DNA of 64,000 nt from Streptomyces fradiae. Lineage in GTDB: Bacteria; Actinomycetota; Actinomycetes; Streptomycetales; Streptomycetaceae. The position numbers were made by a program, and so were the translations under genes. Position 1 is the first letter of the stretch. Every line of letters starts with the position of its first letter. The stretch covers positions 3,596,001 through 3,660,000 of the forward strand of contig NZ_CP065958.1 in NCBI RefSeq assembly GCF_041270065.1, given 5' to 3'. The notes under the pieces were generated by a model. That model made no database searches. It saw only the letters and a program-made list of their open reading frames with translations, and was not told where the DNA came from. Of the stretch, positions 1 through 7,158 are shown piece after piece.

Positions 1-1
1 C

Positions 2-1516
2 TCGGTCGCCTTCGTACGCTCCCGGCGCGGCGCCGAGCTGATCTCGGTGATCGCCCAGGAACGTCTCGCCGAGGTCGACCGCTCCCTGGCCCGCCGGGTC
101 GCCGCCTACCGGGGCGGCTACCTGCCCGAGGAGCGGCGGGCCCTGGAGCAGGCCCTGCACTCCGGCGAACTCCTCGGTCTGGCCGCCACCACCGCCCTGG
201 AGCTCGGCGTGGACGTCTCCGGACTCGACGCCGTGGTGATCGCCGGCTATCCCGGCACCCGGGCCTCCCTGTGGCAGCAGGCCGGCCGCGCCGGGCGCTC
301 CGGCGAGGGCGCGCTCGCGGTCCTGGTGGCCCGCGACGACCCGCTGGACACCTTCCTGGTCCACCACCCCGAGGCGATCTTCCAGCAGCCCGTCGAGTCC
401 ACCGTCCTCGACCCCGACAACCCCTACGTCCTCGCCCCCCATCTGTGCGCCGCCGCGGCCGAGCTGCCGCTCACCGACGCCGACCTGGCCCTCTTCGGCC
501 CGGCCGTGCCCGGACTGCTGCCCCAGCTGGAGTCCGCCGGACTGCTCCGCCGCCGCTCCACCGGCTGGTACTGGACCCGCCGCGAGCGGGCCGCCGACCT
601 CACCGACATCCGGGGCGGCGGGGGCAGCCCCGTCCGGATCGTCGAGGCCGGCACCGGCCGGCTGCTCGGCACGGTCGACGAGGCCGCCTCCCACACCGCC
701 GTCCACGAGGGCGCCGTCCACCTCCACCAGGGCCGCACCTATCTCGTCCGCGAGCTCGACCTCAAGGACTCCGTGGCCCTCGTCGAGGAGGCGAACCCGC
801 CCTATTCGACCGTCGCCCGCGACACCACCTCCATCTCCGTCCTGTCCACCGACACCGAGATCCCCTGGGGAGCCGGCCGCCTCTGCTACGGCTCCGTCGA
901 GGTCACCAACCAGGTCGTCTCCTTCCTCCGCCGCCGTCTGATCACCGGCGAGGTGCTCGGCGAGACCAAGCTCGACCTGCCGCCCCGCACCCTGCGCACC
1001 CGGGCCGTGTGGTGGACGGTCACCGAGGACCAGCTCGACGCCGCCCGGATCAACCCGGAGATCCTCGGCGGCGCCCTGCACGCCGCCGAACACGCCTCCA
1101 TCGGCATGCTCCCCCTCTTCGCCACCTGCGACCGCTGGGACATCGGCGGCGTCTCCGTGCCGCTCCACCCCGACACCCTGCTGCCGACGGTCTTCGTCTA
1201 CGACGGGCACCCCGGCGGCGCCGGCTTCGCCGAGCGCGCCTTCCACACCGCCCGCGCCTGGCTCGACGCCACCCGCGAGGCCATCGCCTCCTGCGAGTGC
1301 GACGCCGGCTGCCCGTCCTGCATCCAGTCCCCCAAGTGCGGCAACGGCAACGACCCGCTCCACAAGCGCGGCGCCGTCCGCCTCCTCACGGAACTCCTCC
1401 GAGGGGCTCCGGACGAGGGGGCCGAGGGAGCCACGGCGGAGGGAGCCCCGCACGAGGACGCGCCTGATTCCCCGGCCGGCCGGCCGAATCTTCCGGGCCC
1501 GGCGGCGGCCCCGTAG
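2..1516 (+). CDS. DEAD/DEAH-box helicase with DUF1998 zinc domain (C-terminal part, MrfA/YprA-like)
   Basis: The gene runs in from the left edge, so only its last ~504 codons are visible. The visible part starts inside helicase domain 2: the stretch around nt 170-305 carries the motif ending QQAGRAGRSGEG, the conserved motif VI of superfamily 2 helicases. The C-terminal third carries a DUF1998-type region with four clustered cysteines (CECDAGCPSCIQSPKCG, nt 1288-1340), expected to bind zinc. This combination is that of the YprA/MrfA family, DNA helicases linked to repair of crosslinks in Bacillus. In actinobacteria the same gene sits beside the tad cluster, as here. The tail after the zinc site is low-complexity Ala/Gly/Pro and overlaps the convergent TadG-like gene by 131 nt. 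The N-terminal ATPase lobe (Walker A, DEAH) is outside the window. Confidence 0.88.
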   Translation, partial: SVAFVRSRRGAELISVIAQERLAEVDRSLARRVAAYRGGYLPEERRALEQALHSGELLGLAATTALELGVDVSGLDAVVIAGYPGTRASLWQQAGRAGRSGEGALAVLVARDDPLDTFLVHHPEAIFQQPVESTVLDPDNPYVLAPHLCAAAAELPLTDADLALFGPAVPGLLPQLESAGLLRRRSTGWYWTRRERAADLTDIRGGGGSPVRIVEAGTGRLLGTVDEAASHTAVHEGAVHLHQGRTYLVRELDLKDSVALVEEANPPYSTVARDTTSISVLSTDTEIPWGAGRLCYGSVEVTNQVVSFLRRRLITGEVLGETKLDLPPRTLRTRAVWWTVTEDQLDAARINPEILGGALHAAEHASIGMLPLFATCDRWDIGGVSVPLHPDTLLPTVFVYDGHPGGAGFAERAFHTARAWLDATREAIASCECDAGCPSCIQSPKCGNGNDPLHKRGAVRLLTELLRGAPDEGAEGATAEGAPHEDAPDSPAGRPNLPGPAAAP

Positions 1517-1889
1517 GACTCCGCGGGCCGGGGATCGCCCCGGAGCCCGCTGGGCCCGCTCGCGATCTGACCTCACTCGCCCACGGACCGACGGCGACCC
1601 TCGCGGTGACGTCCGCGATGTCCTCACGGACCCGGCAGCGGGGCAGATCGGCCCCCTGGGCGGCGGCCACCCGGCCGACGGCCGCGCAGGCGCCCGCCTC
1701 GCCCCACAGGGCGCGGTCCGCCGCCGCGAGCGCCGCCAGATCGGCCGCCGCCCCTGCCCGGTGCCGGGCCGTGACCACCTGGCCGAGCGCGAGCACCGCA
1801 CCGAACACCACGCACAGGGCGCACGCGGCGAACGCGGTCCACACCGTCGCCGCTCCCCGGTCCGCCCGGTCCGCCCGCCGCCGGCTCAT
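1386..1889 (-). CDS. TadE/TadG-like secreted or membrane pilus-locus protein
   Basis: 167-residue protein starting at the ATG (MSRRRADRADRG) that overlaps the upstream tadE stop by four bases. It has a short basic N-terminus and one hydrophobic segment (about residues 15-40), followed by Ala-rich, Cys-containing sequence. This is the form of the 'helicase/secretion neighbourhood' TadE-like proteins (M. tuberculosis Rv3654c type) that end this cluster. Last gene of the leftward tad operon. The final ~60 residues are Pro/Gly-rich, unlike the folded part, and run 131 nt into the convergent helicase gene, so the ancestral stop may have been lost. Function beyond pilus or secretion association is unknown. 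Confidence 0.72.
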   Translation of the reverse strand: MSRRRADRADRGAATVWTAFAACALCVVFGAVLALGQVVTARHRAGAAADLAALAAADRALWGEAGACAAVGRVAAAQGADLPRCRVREDIADVTARVAVGPWASEVRSRAGPAGSGAIPGPRSPTGPPPGPEDSAGRPGNQARPRAGLPPPWLPRPPRPEPLGGVP

Positions 1890-2242
1890 GCCACCACCTC
1901 CCCCACCGTGTCCTCGGCGAGCGCCGCCGCCCCGGCCCGCAGGGTCAGCCCCAGACCGCCGGGCCCGGGCGCGGCCGCCTCGACGGTCACCCGCCACAGC
2001 TCGCCCTCCCGCACCACGGTCACCCGGGCGCCATCGGGGGCGGCCGCCCGGGCCGCGGCCTCGGCGGCCGGCACCGGCTCGGAGCGGGCCACCGCCCGCG
2101 CCCCGGCCCTGGCCGCGTCCACGCACTGGATCTGCCCGGCGGCGGCCGCCAGCGCCCACAGCAGCACCGCCGTGAACAGCACGAGCGCCGGCAGCGCTAC
2201 CGCCGTCTCCGCGGTCACCGAGCCCCGGTCAGAACGGCACAT
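1886..2242 (-). CDS. TadE-like pilus assembly protein
   Basis: 118 residues. It starts with a short polar leader, then the TadE-type signature GSVTAETAVALPALVLF, a prepilin-like Glu within a single hydrophobic helix (residues ~8-36), then a conserved DAARAGARA stretch and a beta-rich C-terminal domain. TadE pseudopilins are membrane-anchored and needed for assembly of Flp pili in the Tad type IVc machinery. Overlaps the downstream TadG-like gene by four bases and also overlaps the upstream flp gene by 14 nt, indicating translational coupling. Confidence 0.82.
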   Translation of the reverse strand: MCRSDRGSVTAETAVALPALVLFTAVLLWALAAAAGQIQCVDAARAGARAVARSEPVPAAEAAARAAAPDGARVTVVREGELWRVTVEAAAPGPGGLGLTLRAGAAALAEDTVGEVVA

Positions 2243-2459
2243 CGAGAGCCTTTCCGATCACCGATTCCAGGGCCTTGGAGACCGTTCCGCTGGTGAGCAC
2301 CTTGTAGAGCACGGCGGCGAAGGCCGCCGCGGCGATCGTGCCCATCGCGTACTCGGTGGTGCTCATCCCCGCGTCCCGCCGCGCCGCGGCCCTCCGGGCC
2401 CGCCACCACGCACCCAGCCGCTTCCTGACCTGCGTCTGCGCCTGCACCTTCACCTGCAT
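2229..2459 (-). CDS. DUF4244 / Flp-type pilin
   Basis: 76 residues. A basic leader (MQVKVQAQTQVRKRLGAW...) ends at Gly31, followed by MSTTEYAMGTIAAAAFAAVL, which has the Glu5-like residue (TTEYA) and the hydrophobic helix of a mature Flp pilin. This is the DUF4244 family found in actinobacterial tad clusters and is presumably the major pilin, processed after Gly31 by a prepilin peptidase that is not in this window. It overlaps the start of tadE. A 75-nt gap separates it from tadC, so a separate ribosome binding site is possible (gaggttcagg lies just upstream). Confidence 0.83.
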   Translation of the reverse strand: MQVKVQAQTQVRKRLGAWWRARRAAARRDAGMSTTEYAMGTIAAAAFAAVLYKVLTSGTVSKALESVIGKALDVPF

Positions 2460-2534
2460 CCTGAACCTCCTCGGGTCCGTCTCCGGACCCGTCGTCGTCT
2501 CGTCGGGCGTCCCTTCGGGGCGCCCCGTCCGTCC

Positions 2535-3305
2535 TCACCGGCCGCCGAGCAGTCCGCTCGCCAGGCCGATCACCACCGGCGCCACCCCCACCGCCAGGAA
2601 GGCGGGCAGGAAGCACAGCCCGACCGGCGCGGTGATCAGCACCTGCGCGCGCTGCGCCCGGGCGGCCGCCGTGCGGGCGCGGGCGGCCCGCAGCGCCTCG
2701 GCGTGGCGCGCCACGGCATCGGCCGCGGGCGCCCCGGAGGAGGCGGCCCGCTCCAGGCAGCGGGCCAGCCCCTCCGCGCCGGGTATCGCGCCGAACCTCC
2801 GCCACACCTCGGCCGGTTCGCCACCGAGCCGCAGCTCGGCGGCGGTGCGCACCAACCGCTCCCCGACCGGCCCGCCCAGGGACCGCCCCACCGCCTCGGC
2901 GGACTCCCCCGGCGGCGCACCGGCCGAAGCGCAGGCGGCCAACAGATCGGCCGCGAGCGGCAGCTGACGGGCCGTCTCGACCCGCTCCTCCTCCGTCGCC
3001 TCCCCGGCGGCCCCTCGGGCCCGCGCGCGCCGTTTCCCGAGGCACCAGACGCCCCAGGCGACACCGACCCCCACCGCCAGTCCGGGAAGCCCGCCGACGA
3101 ACACGCCCCCGGCGAGACCCGCCACAGCGGGCACACCCCAGGCACGCACCCGTACGGGAAGCCCCGGCCGCCGGCGCCGCCCCGGCGCCTGCCCGGCCGC
3201 GAGCAGGGCCGCCGCCCGCCTTCGAGCCCGCCGCCCGCGCCGCCGATCGGCGAGGGTCAGCCCTAGGGCCGCAAGGGCCACCACCACGGTCAGCAGCGCG
3301 GTCAC
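2535..3305 (-). CDS. tadC: TadC-like type II/IV secretion system F-family membrane protein
   Basis: 256-residue inner-membrane platform protein of the Tad pilus (T2SSF domain). Hydrophobic segments lie at the N-terminus (residues ~1-18), around 60-90 and at the C-terminus (~220-253). The cytoplasmic helical domain between them includes LPLAADLLAACASAGAPPG, typical of GspF/TadC. It begins with GTG inside a GTGA overlap with the preceding micro-ORF. The GGAGGTGAGCG ribosome binding site lies within the 122-bp repeat upstream. With TadB it should form the platform on which the TadA ATPase acts. Confidence 0.85.
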   Translation of the reverse strand: MTALLTVVVALAALGLTLADRRRGRRARRRAAALLAAGQAPGRRRRPGLPVRVRAWGVPAVAGLAGGVFVGGLPGLAVGVGVAWGVWCLGKRRARARGAAGEATEEERVETARQLPLAADLLAACASAGAPPGESAEAVGRSLGGPVGERLVRTAAELRLGGEPAEVWRRFGAIPGAEGLARCLERAASSGAPAADAVARHAEALRAARARTAAARAQRAQVLITAPVGLCFLPAFLAVGVAPVVIGLASGLLGGR

Positions 3306-3427
3306 GGGCGCTCACCTCCCGGCAGGGGCTGAGCGGCCCACCATGAACCGGGCGCCTTCAGGGCGACCTCGCTGTGGCGGCAGGAGAGCCCCGCGTGGGC
3401 CCACACCGCCGTGAGCAGCGCGGTCAC
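3302..3427 (-). CDS. Repeat-derived 41-residue micro-ORF 2 (decayed copy of TadB C-terminus)
   Basis: A 42-codon reading frame starting with GTG at 3427 inside a GTGA overlap with the micro-ORF before it. It ends in a GTGA overlap with the tadC start at 3305. It begins MTALLTAVWAHAG and ends PGGERP. The end matches the tadB tail (GGER followed by one residue and stop), and SWWAA aligns with LWWAA of TadB. It arose from tandem duplication of a 122-bp unit. The central hydrophobic helix is largely lost in this copy (RHSEV), so it may be a spacer ORF kept to couple translation into tadC. Whether the peptide is made or functional is unknown. Confidence 0.45.
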   Translation of the reverse strand: MTALLTAVWAHAGLSCRHSEVALKAPGSWWAAQPLPGGERP

Positions 3428-3549
3428 GAGCGCTCACCTCCTCGTTCGGTCCGGCCGGCCCACCACAGACCCGCGATCTCCAGGGCGCCACCGGCAAGGA
3501 AGCAGCCGATCCCCGCGAAGGCGCACATCGCCTTGAGCAGCGCCGTCAC
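3424..3549 (-). CDS. Repeat-derived 41-residue micro-ORF 1 (single membrane helix, copy of TadB C-terminus)
   Basis: A 42-codon frame starting with GTG at 3549, overlapping the tadB stop (GTGA), and ending at 3424, again overlapping the next GTG. The peptide begins MTALLKAMCAFAGIGCFLAG and ends LWWAGRTERGGERS. It is clearly alignable with the last ~37 residues of TadB (...GLGCLFVGG...LWWAARIVRGGERL). It keeps an intact hydrophobic helix, a GGAGGTGAG ribosome binding site for the next ORF and the exact length of its sister copy. It may be a genuine small membrane protein of the Tad platform or only a translational bridge. Confidence 0.5.
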   Translation of the reverse strand: MTALLKAMCAFAGIGCFLAGGALEIAGLWWAGRTERGGERS

Positions 3550-4391
3550 AGACGCTCACCTCCTCGCACGATCCGGGCCGCCCACCACAGACCCGCCGTC
3601 TCCAGGACCCCGCCGACGAACAGGCAGCCGAGCCCCGCAGGGGTGTGGAGCAGCACCCACAGGGGGCGGGCGCCGAGGGCCGAGCCGAGGCCGAGGCCGG
3701 CGACGGGGAGGACCGCGAGGACGGCCACCGTCGCCCAGGCCCCGGCCAGTTGGGCCCGCAGTCGTTCCTGCTGGTCCCGGTGGGACCGTAGGGCGGACTC
3801 CAGGCGGTCCAGGCCGGCGGCGAGGCCGGCGCCGCCGTCCACGGCGACCTGCCAGCAGGCGGCCATCCCGGCCAGGCCGTCGGCTCCGTCCCGGCGGGCG
3901 GCCCGGCGCAGTGCCTCGGGCACGTCCCCGCCGAAGCGGGCCGCCGCGAGGACGGCTGCCTCCTGGCCGCCGAGCGCCCCGCTGGTGCGGGCCGCGAACG
4001 TCAGCGCCTGGGCGGGCTGCCAGCCGGCCCGCAGTTCTCCCGCGACGGCTCCGCACAGCGCGACCACCCGGTCGGCCCGCTGCTCCCGCTCCCGGCGCGC
4101 CCGGGCCGTTCTCAGCCGGCGCCCGACCAGCGGCACGGCGAGGGCGCCCGCGAGGAGCGGCAGCGGTGAGGAGCCGAGCAGGGCCGGCACCCCGGCCGCC
4201 GGCAGGCACAGCCATTCGGGGCGGCCGCGCAGGCGCTCCCACCAGGGCCCGAGCGCCGTGCTCCAGGTCCGCGCCGGGCCGCCGGGGGCCGCCAGCACCG
4301 CCCGCGCCCGGCGGGCGGCCCGTTCGTGCCCCGCCGTCCAGGCCAGGGCGAGCACCGCGCACAGCGCCGCGCCGAGGACCGTCGCCGTCAT
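3546..4391 (-). CDS. tadB: TadB-like type II/IV secretion system F-family membrane protein
   Basis: 281-residue integral membrane protein with an N-terminal helix (residues 4-20), hydrophobic segments around 60-92, a cytoplasmic T2SSF domain (~100-215, including LCGAVAGELRAGWQPAQAL) and two C-terminal helices (~218-238 and 248-270). Forms the Tad inner-membrane platform with TadC. The start ATG overlaps the tadA stop (ATGA). The 3' end of the gene is the source of the tandem repeats that separate it from tadC, an arrangement I do not know from other tad clusters. Confidence 0.87.
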   Translation of the reverse strand: MTATVLGAALCAVLALAWTAGHERAARRARAVLAAPGGPARTWSTALGPWWERLRGRPEWLCLPAAGVPALLGSSPLPLLAGALAVPLVGRRLRTARARREREQRADRVVALCGAVAGELRAGWQPAQALTFAARTSGALGGQEAAVLAAARFGGDVPEALRRAARRDGADGLAGMAACWQVAVDGGAGLAAGLDRLESALRSHRDQQERLRAQLAGAWATVAVLAVLPVAGLGLGSALGARPLWVLLHTPAGLGCLFVGGVLETAGLWWAARIVRGGERL

Positions 4392-5539
4392 CGCTCGCCC
4401 CCGATCAGCGCCCGCAGCCGGCCCCAGCCCCGCTCCCGCTGGAACCCGCCCGGTTTCCAGCTGAGCGCGGGCACCGTCACCACCAGACCCTCCCGGTCCC
4501 GTTCGAGAATGTGCACCTCGGCGATCCGACGGGTCCCGGACCGGTCGCGCACCAGGTGCAGCACCGCGGAGAGCCCGGCGCCCAACTGGCTGTGCAGGGC
4601 GGCCCGGTCGAGGCCCGCGGCCGTCCCCAGGGCCTCGAGCCGGGCGGGCACGTCCGCCGCCGCGTTGGCGTGGACGGTGCCGCAGCCGCCCTCATGGCCC
4701 GTGTTCAAGGCCGCGAGAAGATCAACAGCCTCGAAACCCCGGACCTCTCCGACGACCAGCCGGTCCGGCCGCATCCGCAGCGCCTGCCGCACCAGGTCCC
4801 GCAGGGTCACGAGACCCGCGCCCTCCTGGTTGGGCGGGCGGGCCTCCAGGCGCACCACGTGCGGGTGGTCGGGGCGCAGTTCGGCGGAGTCCTCGGCGAT
4901 GACAATCCGCTCGCGCGGGCCGACCAGGCCGAGCAGCGTGGACAGCAGGGTGGTCTTGCCCGAGCCCGTACCGCCGCTGACGAGGAAGGACACCCGGGCC
5001 TCGATCAGCGCCCGCAGCACCGGTTCACCGCCGGGCGGGACGGTGCCCGCGTCCGTCAGCTCGGCCACCGAGAAGGCCCTGGGCCGCACCACCCGCAGGG
5101 ACAGACAGGTCGAGCCGACGGCGACCGGCGGCAGGACGGCGTGCATGCGGGTGCCGTCGGGCAGGCGGGCGTCGACCCAGGGCCGCGCGTCGTCGAGCCG
5201 CCGGCCGGCCACCGCCGCGAGCCGCTGCGCCAGGCGCCGTACCGCCGCCGCGTCGGCGAAGGTCACCCCGGTCGTCTCCAGGCCGGCGCCGCGGTCGACC
5301 CAGACCCGGTCGGGTGCGGAGACCAGGACGTCGGTGACCCGTGGGTCGGCGAGCAGCGGCTCCAGCGGTCCGGTGCCGACCAGCTCGCTGCGCAATTGCT
5401 CGGCGGCGCCGAGCACTTCGGCGTCTCCGAGCAGACGTCCCTGGGCGCGGAGCGCCGCCGCGACCCGGGCCGGGGTCGGCTCGGCGCCGCTCTCGGCGAG
5501 ACGCTGGCGGACGGCGTCGAGGAGTCCCGTACCGCTCAT
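4388..5539 (-). CDS. tadA: TadA family secretion/pilus ATPase (CpaF-like)
   Basis: 383 residues, starting at ATG (MSGTGLLDAVRQRL), which overlaps the upstream ssd stop by four bases. Contains the N-terminal helical domain, then Walker A SGGTGSGKTT (around residues 190-200), an Asp box (IVIAEDSAEL), Walker B-like RLVVGEVRGFEA and a His box (NTGHEGGCGTVHANAA). These are the hallmarks of PilT/VirB11-type ATPases of the CpaF/TadA branch, which power Flp pilus assembly on the cytoplasmic face of the membrane. Length is slightly short for the family, as usual in Streptomyces. Confidence 0.92.
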   Translation of the reverse strand: MSGTGLLDAVRQRLAESGAEPTPARVAAALRAQGRLLGDAEVLGAAEQLRSELVGTGPLEPLLADPRVTDVLVSAPDRVWVDRGAGLETTGVTFADAAAVRRLAQRLAAVAGRRLDDARPWVDARLPDGTRMHAVLPPVAVGSTCLSLRVVRPRAFSVAELTDAGTVPPGGEPVLRALIEARVSFLVSGGTGSGKTTLLSTLLGLVGPRERIVIAEDSAELRPDHPHVVRLEARPPNQEGAGLVTLRDLVRQALRMRPDRLVVGEVRGFEAVDLLAALNTGHEGGCGTVHANAAADVPARLEALGTAAGLDRAALHSQLGAGLSAVLHLVRDRSGTRRIAEVHILERDREGLVVTVPALSWKPGGFQRERGWGRLRALIGGER

Positions 5540-6705
5540 GCCGCACGCTCCGGGGTGAGGACCCGGTCCCAGAACGCGGCGCCGAACCGGGCGAGCCCGC
5601 TCCTGGCCTCCGCGCCGGGCGGGGGTCCGCCGTCGCCGGCCGTCGACAGGCCGGGGTCGTGGGGGAGTTCGCCGACCAGCGGAAGCCGGAGGGCGTCGGC
5701 GATCCACTGCTCGTCGAGCCCGGGCGCGTACGGCCCGCGGACGACGGCGCGTAGGTCGCGCACGACGGTGCCGACCGCGCCGGCCACCCGCTGGGCGGCG
5801 GCGACGGCGCGGAGTTCGCCGGGGACGAGCAGCAGTCCGAGGTCGAGCTGGGCGAGGGCCTCGGTGACCGTGTCGTCGATCCGGCGGGGCAGGTCGACCA
5901 CGACGACCCCGCCGCGCCGCCGGGCGGCGGCGAGCACCGAGCGCATGGCCTCGGGCGGCACGAGCACCGGATCGCCGCGGTCCCAGCTGAGCACCCGCAG
6001 TCCGTGCGCCTCGGGCAGCGACTCCTCCAGTGCGGCGCCGGCCAGCCGGCCCTTCGAGGCGGCGAAGTCGGGCCAGCGGCGGCCCTCGGCGCGCTCTCCG
6101 CCGAGCAGGACGTCGAGGCCGCCGCCGAGCGGGTCGCCGTCGACGAGGAGGGTGCGCTGCCCGGCCCGGACGGCGGCGAGGGCCAGGGCGCAGGCCAGGG
6201 TGGAGGCCCCGGCGCCGCCGCGCCCGCCGATGACGCCGACGGTCGGGGCCTGCCGGCCGACGCCTTCGACGGCGTCGGCGAGCAGATCCACCAGCCGGCC
6301 CTCGTCGCCGGGCAGGATCAGCACGCCTTCCGCGCCGATCCGGACGGCCCGCCGCCATACGTCGGGGTCGTCGGGTTCCCTGCCGACGAGCAGCACGCCC
6401 GGCCTTCGGGCGGCGGTGCGGCAGCGGACCGCCGCGTCGTCGCCGACGAGCACGAGCGGCGGGTCGGTCCAGCTCGCCCGGCGCTCGGGCACGGTGTGGT
6501 GCACCTCGGGCTCGGCGCCCGCCGCCGCGCACAGCCGCAGCAGGTCGTCGAGCAGCACCAGGTCCTCGGTGACGAGCAGCGGCCGGACCGGCGGCCCGCC
6601 GCCTGCCCCCGTGCTCCGCTCCGCCGTGTCCCACTCCCCCGTGCCTCGCGCCGTCGTGCCTCGCACCGGCGTTCCGGAAGCCTTCGGTCCCTCCACGGCA
6701 CCCAC
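5536..6705 (-). CDS. ssd: Ssd/TadZ-like P-loop protein (septum site-determining-like, CpaE family)
   Basis: 389 residues with an N-terminal receiver-like region (about 40-135) and a C-terminal MinD/ParA-like ATPase domain starting at GVIGGRGGAGASTLA, a deviant Walker A lacking the usual KTT. A second motif, TLLVDGDPLGGGLD, follows. In tad clusters the CpaE/TadZ protein localises the secretion ATPase. The mycobacterial orthologue Rv3660c (Ssd) affects septation. First gene of the leftward tad operon. Its start is chosen at 6705, about 270 nt from the 6C RNA terminator hairpin. The first ~40 residues are Gly/Thr/Arg repeats and may not all be translated. Confidence 0.82.
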   Translation of the reverse strand: MGAVEGPKASGTPVRGTTARGTGEWDTAERSTGAGGGPPVRPLLVTEDLVLLDDLLRLCAAAGAEPEVHHTVPERRASWTDPPLVLVGDDAAVRCRTAARRPGVLLVGREPDDPDVWRRAVRIGAEGVLILPGDEGRLVDLLADAVEGVGRQAPTVGVIGGRGGAGASTLACALALAAVRAGQRTLLVDGDPLGGGLDVLLGGERAEGRRWPDFAASKGRLAGAALEESLPEAHGLRVLSWDRGDPVLVPPEAMRSVLAAARRRGGVVVVDLPRRIDDTVTEALAQLDLGLLLVPGELRAVAAAQRVAGAVGTVVRDLRAVVRGPYAPGLDEQWIADALRLPLVGELPHDPGLSTAGDGGPPPGAEARSGLARFGAAFWDRVLTPERAA

Positions 6706-6793
6706 CCCTCACGTGATTCCTGCGGTTCGCGGACTTCGCGACCGGAATCACCGTGCAGCAGTCCCGGAAATCAAGTGGATCTTGCTCGAAAAC

Positions 6794-6820
6794 TGTGGAT
6801 AACCGGCTGCCTGTGAATAA
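6794..6820 (-). promoter_or_regulatory. Pair of DnaA-box-like 9-mers
   Basis: On the minus strand two 9-mers fit the DnaA box: TTATCCACA (6794-6802) and TTATTCACA (6812-6820), 18 bp apart. They lie just upstream of the ssd gene in a relatively AT-richer stretch. They may be chromosomal DnaA-binding or titration sites. Confidence 0.4.
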
Positions 6821-6975
6821 CTCCGTCACCCGATCCGGGACTACCCGGAGAGCGGCCCGACGACTACGCTGAGTGACGAAACGAGGGTTCGTGCGCGCAC
6901 CCGGCCGTCGCGGCGACGCGGGCCGGAGGAAGGGGAGAAGATGAGTGAAGAATGGACGAAAACCCGTCCGGACAT

Positions 6976-7075
6976 GCGACGACCCCCGCCGGGGGGGAGA
7001 GCGGGGGTCGTCTCTCCGGCCGACTCGGGGGGGAGGAGCCGGACCGGGTTAGCACGGTCGCGAACGATCCGTGAC
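6976..7075 (-). ncRNA. 6C RNA (two C-rich hairpin loops)
   Basis: Read on the minus strand, the region forms two consecutive hairpins with runs of seven C in the loops. The first is 7047-7036 / 7026-7016 (loop CUCCCCCCC, one bulge). The second is 7012-7001 / 6989-6978 (12 perfect pairs, loop UCUCCCCCCCG), which probably doubles as terminator. This is the defining form of actinobacterial 6C RNA. In M. tuberculosis the 6C RNA B11 lies in the same place, between the ssd homologue and the HAD hydrolase. A TTTGCC / TACACC promoter-like pair lies upstream (about 7085-7110), predicting a start near 7075; the exact ends are estimates. The RNA acts in trans through its C-rich loops in mycobacteria (established); targets here are unknown. 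Confidence 0.82.
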
Positions 7076-7158
7076 TTCCATGGTGTACCCGAGAGCCTTC
7101 TCAGGCAAACCCACGCGCCCCAGCGTACGCCGAATGGCGGGCACCTATGCTCGGGCAC

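Larger units (their letters stand above)
3302..3671. repeat. Three tandem copies of a 122-bp unit spanning the tadB 3' end
   Basis: Starts of the successive overlapping ORFs are exactly 122 bp apart (3549, 3427, 3305). The last 122 bp of tadB (about 3550-3671) form the parental unit. Each unit carries the coding sequence for the terminal TadB helix, a GGER-x-stop ending, the ribosome binding site and a GTGA start/stop overlap. The copies have diverged, so the event is not recent. Confidence 0.8.

Noticed and set aside
271..1467. Long + strand frame inside the helicase gene (398 codons)
   Set aside because: Arg/Pro-rich composition without family motifs; it is the out-of-frame shadow of the helicase, as expected in very GC-rich DNA.
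3374..6802. 1142-codon + strand frame across the tad cluster
   Set aside because: Antisense to recognised tadA, tadB and ssd genes; product is Arg/Pro/Ala low complexity. Long antisense frames are normal at this GC content.
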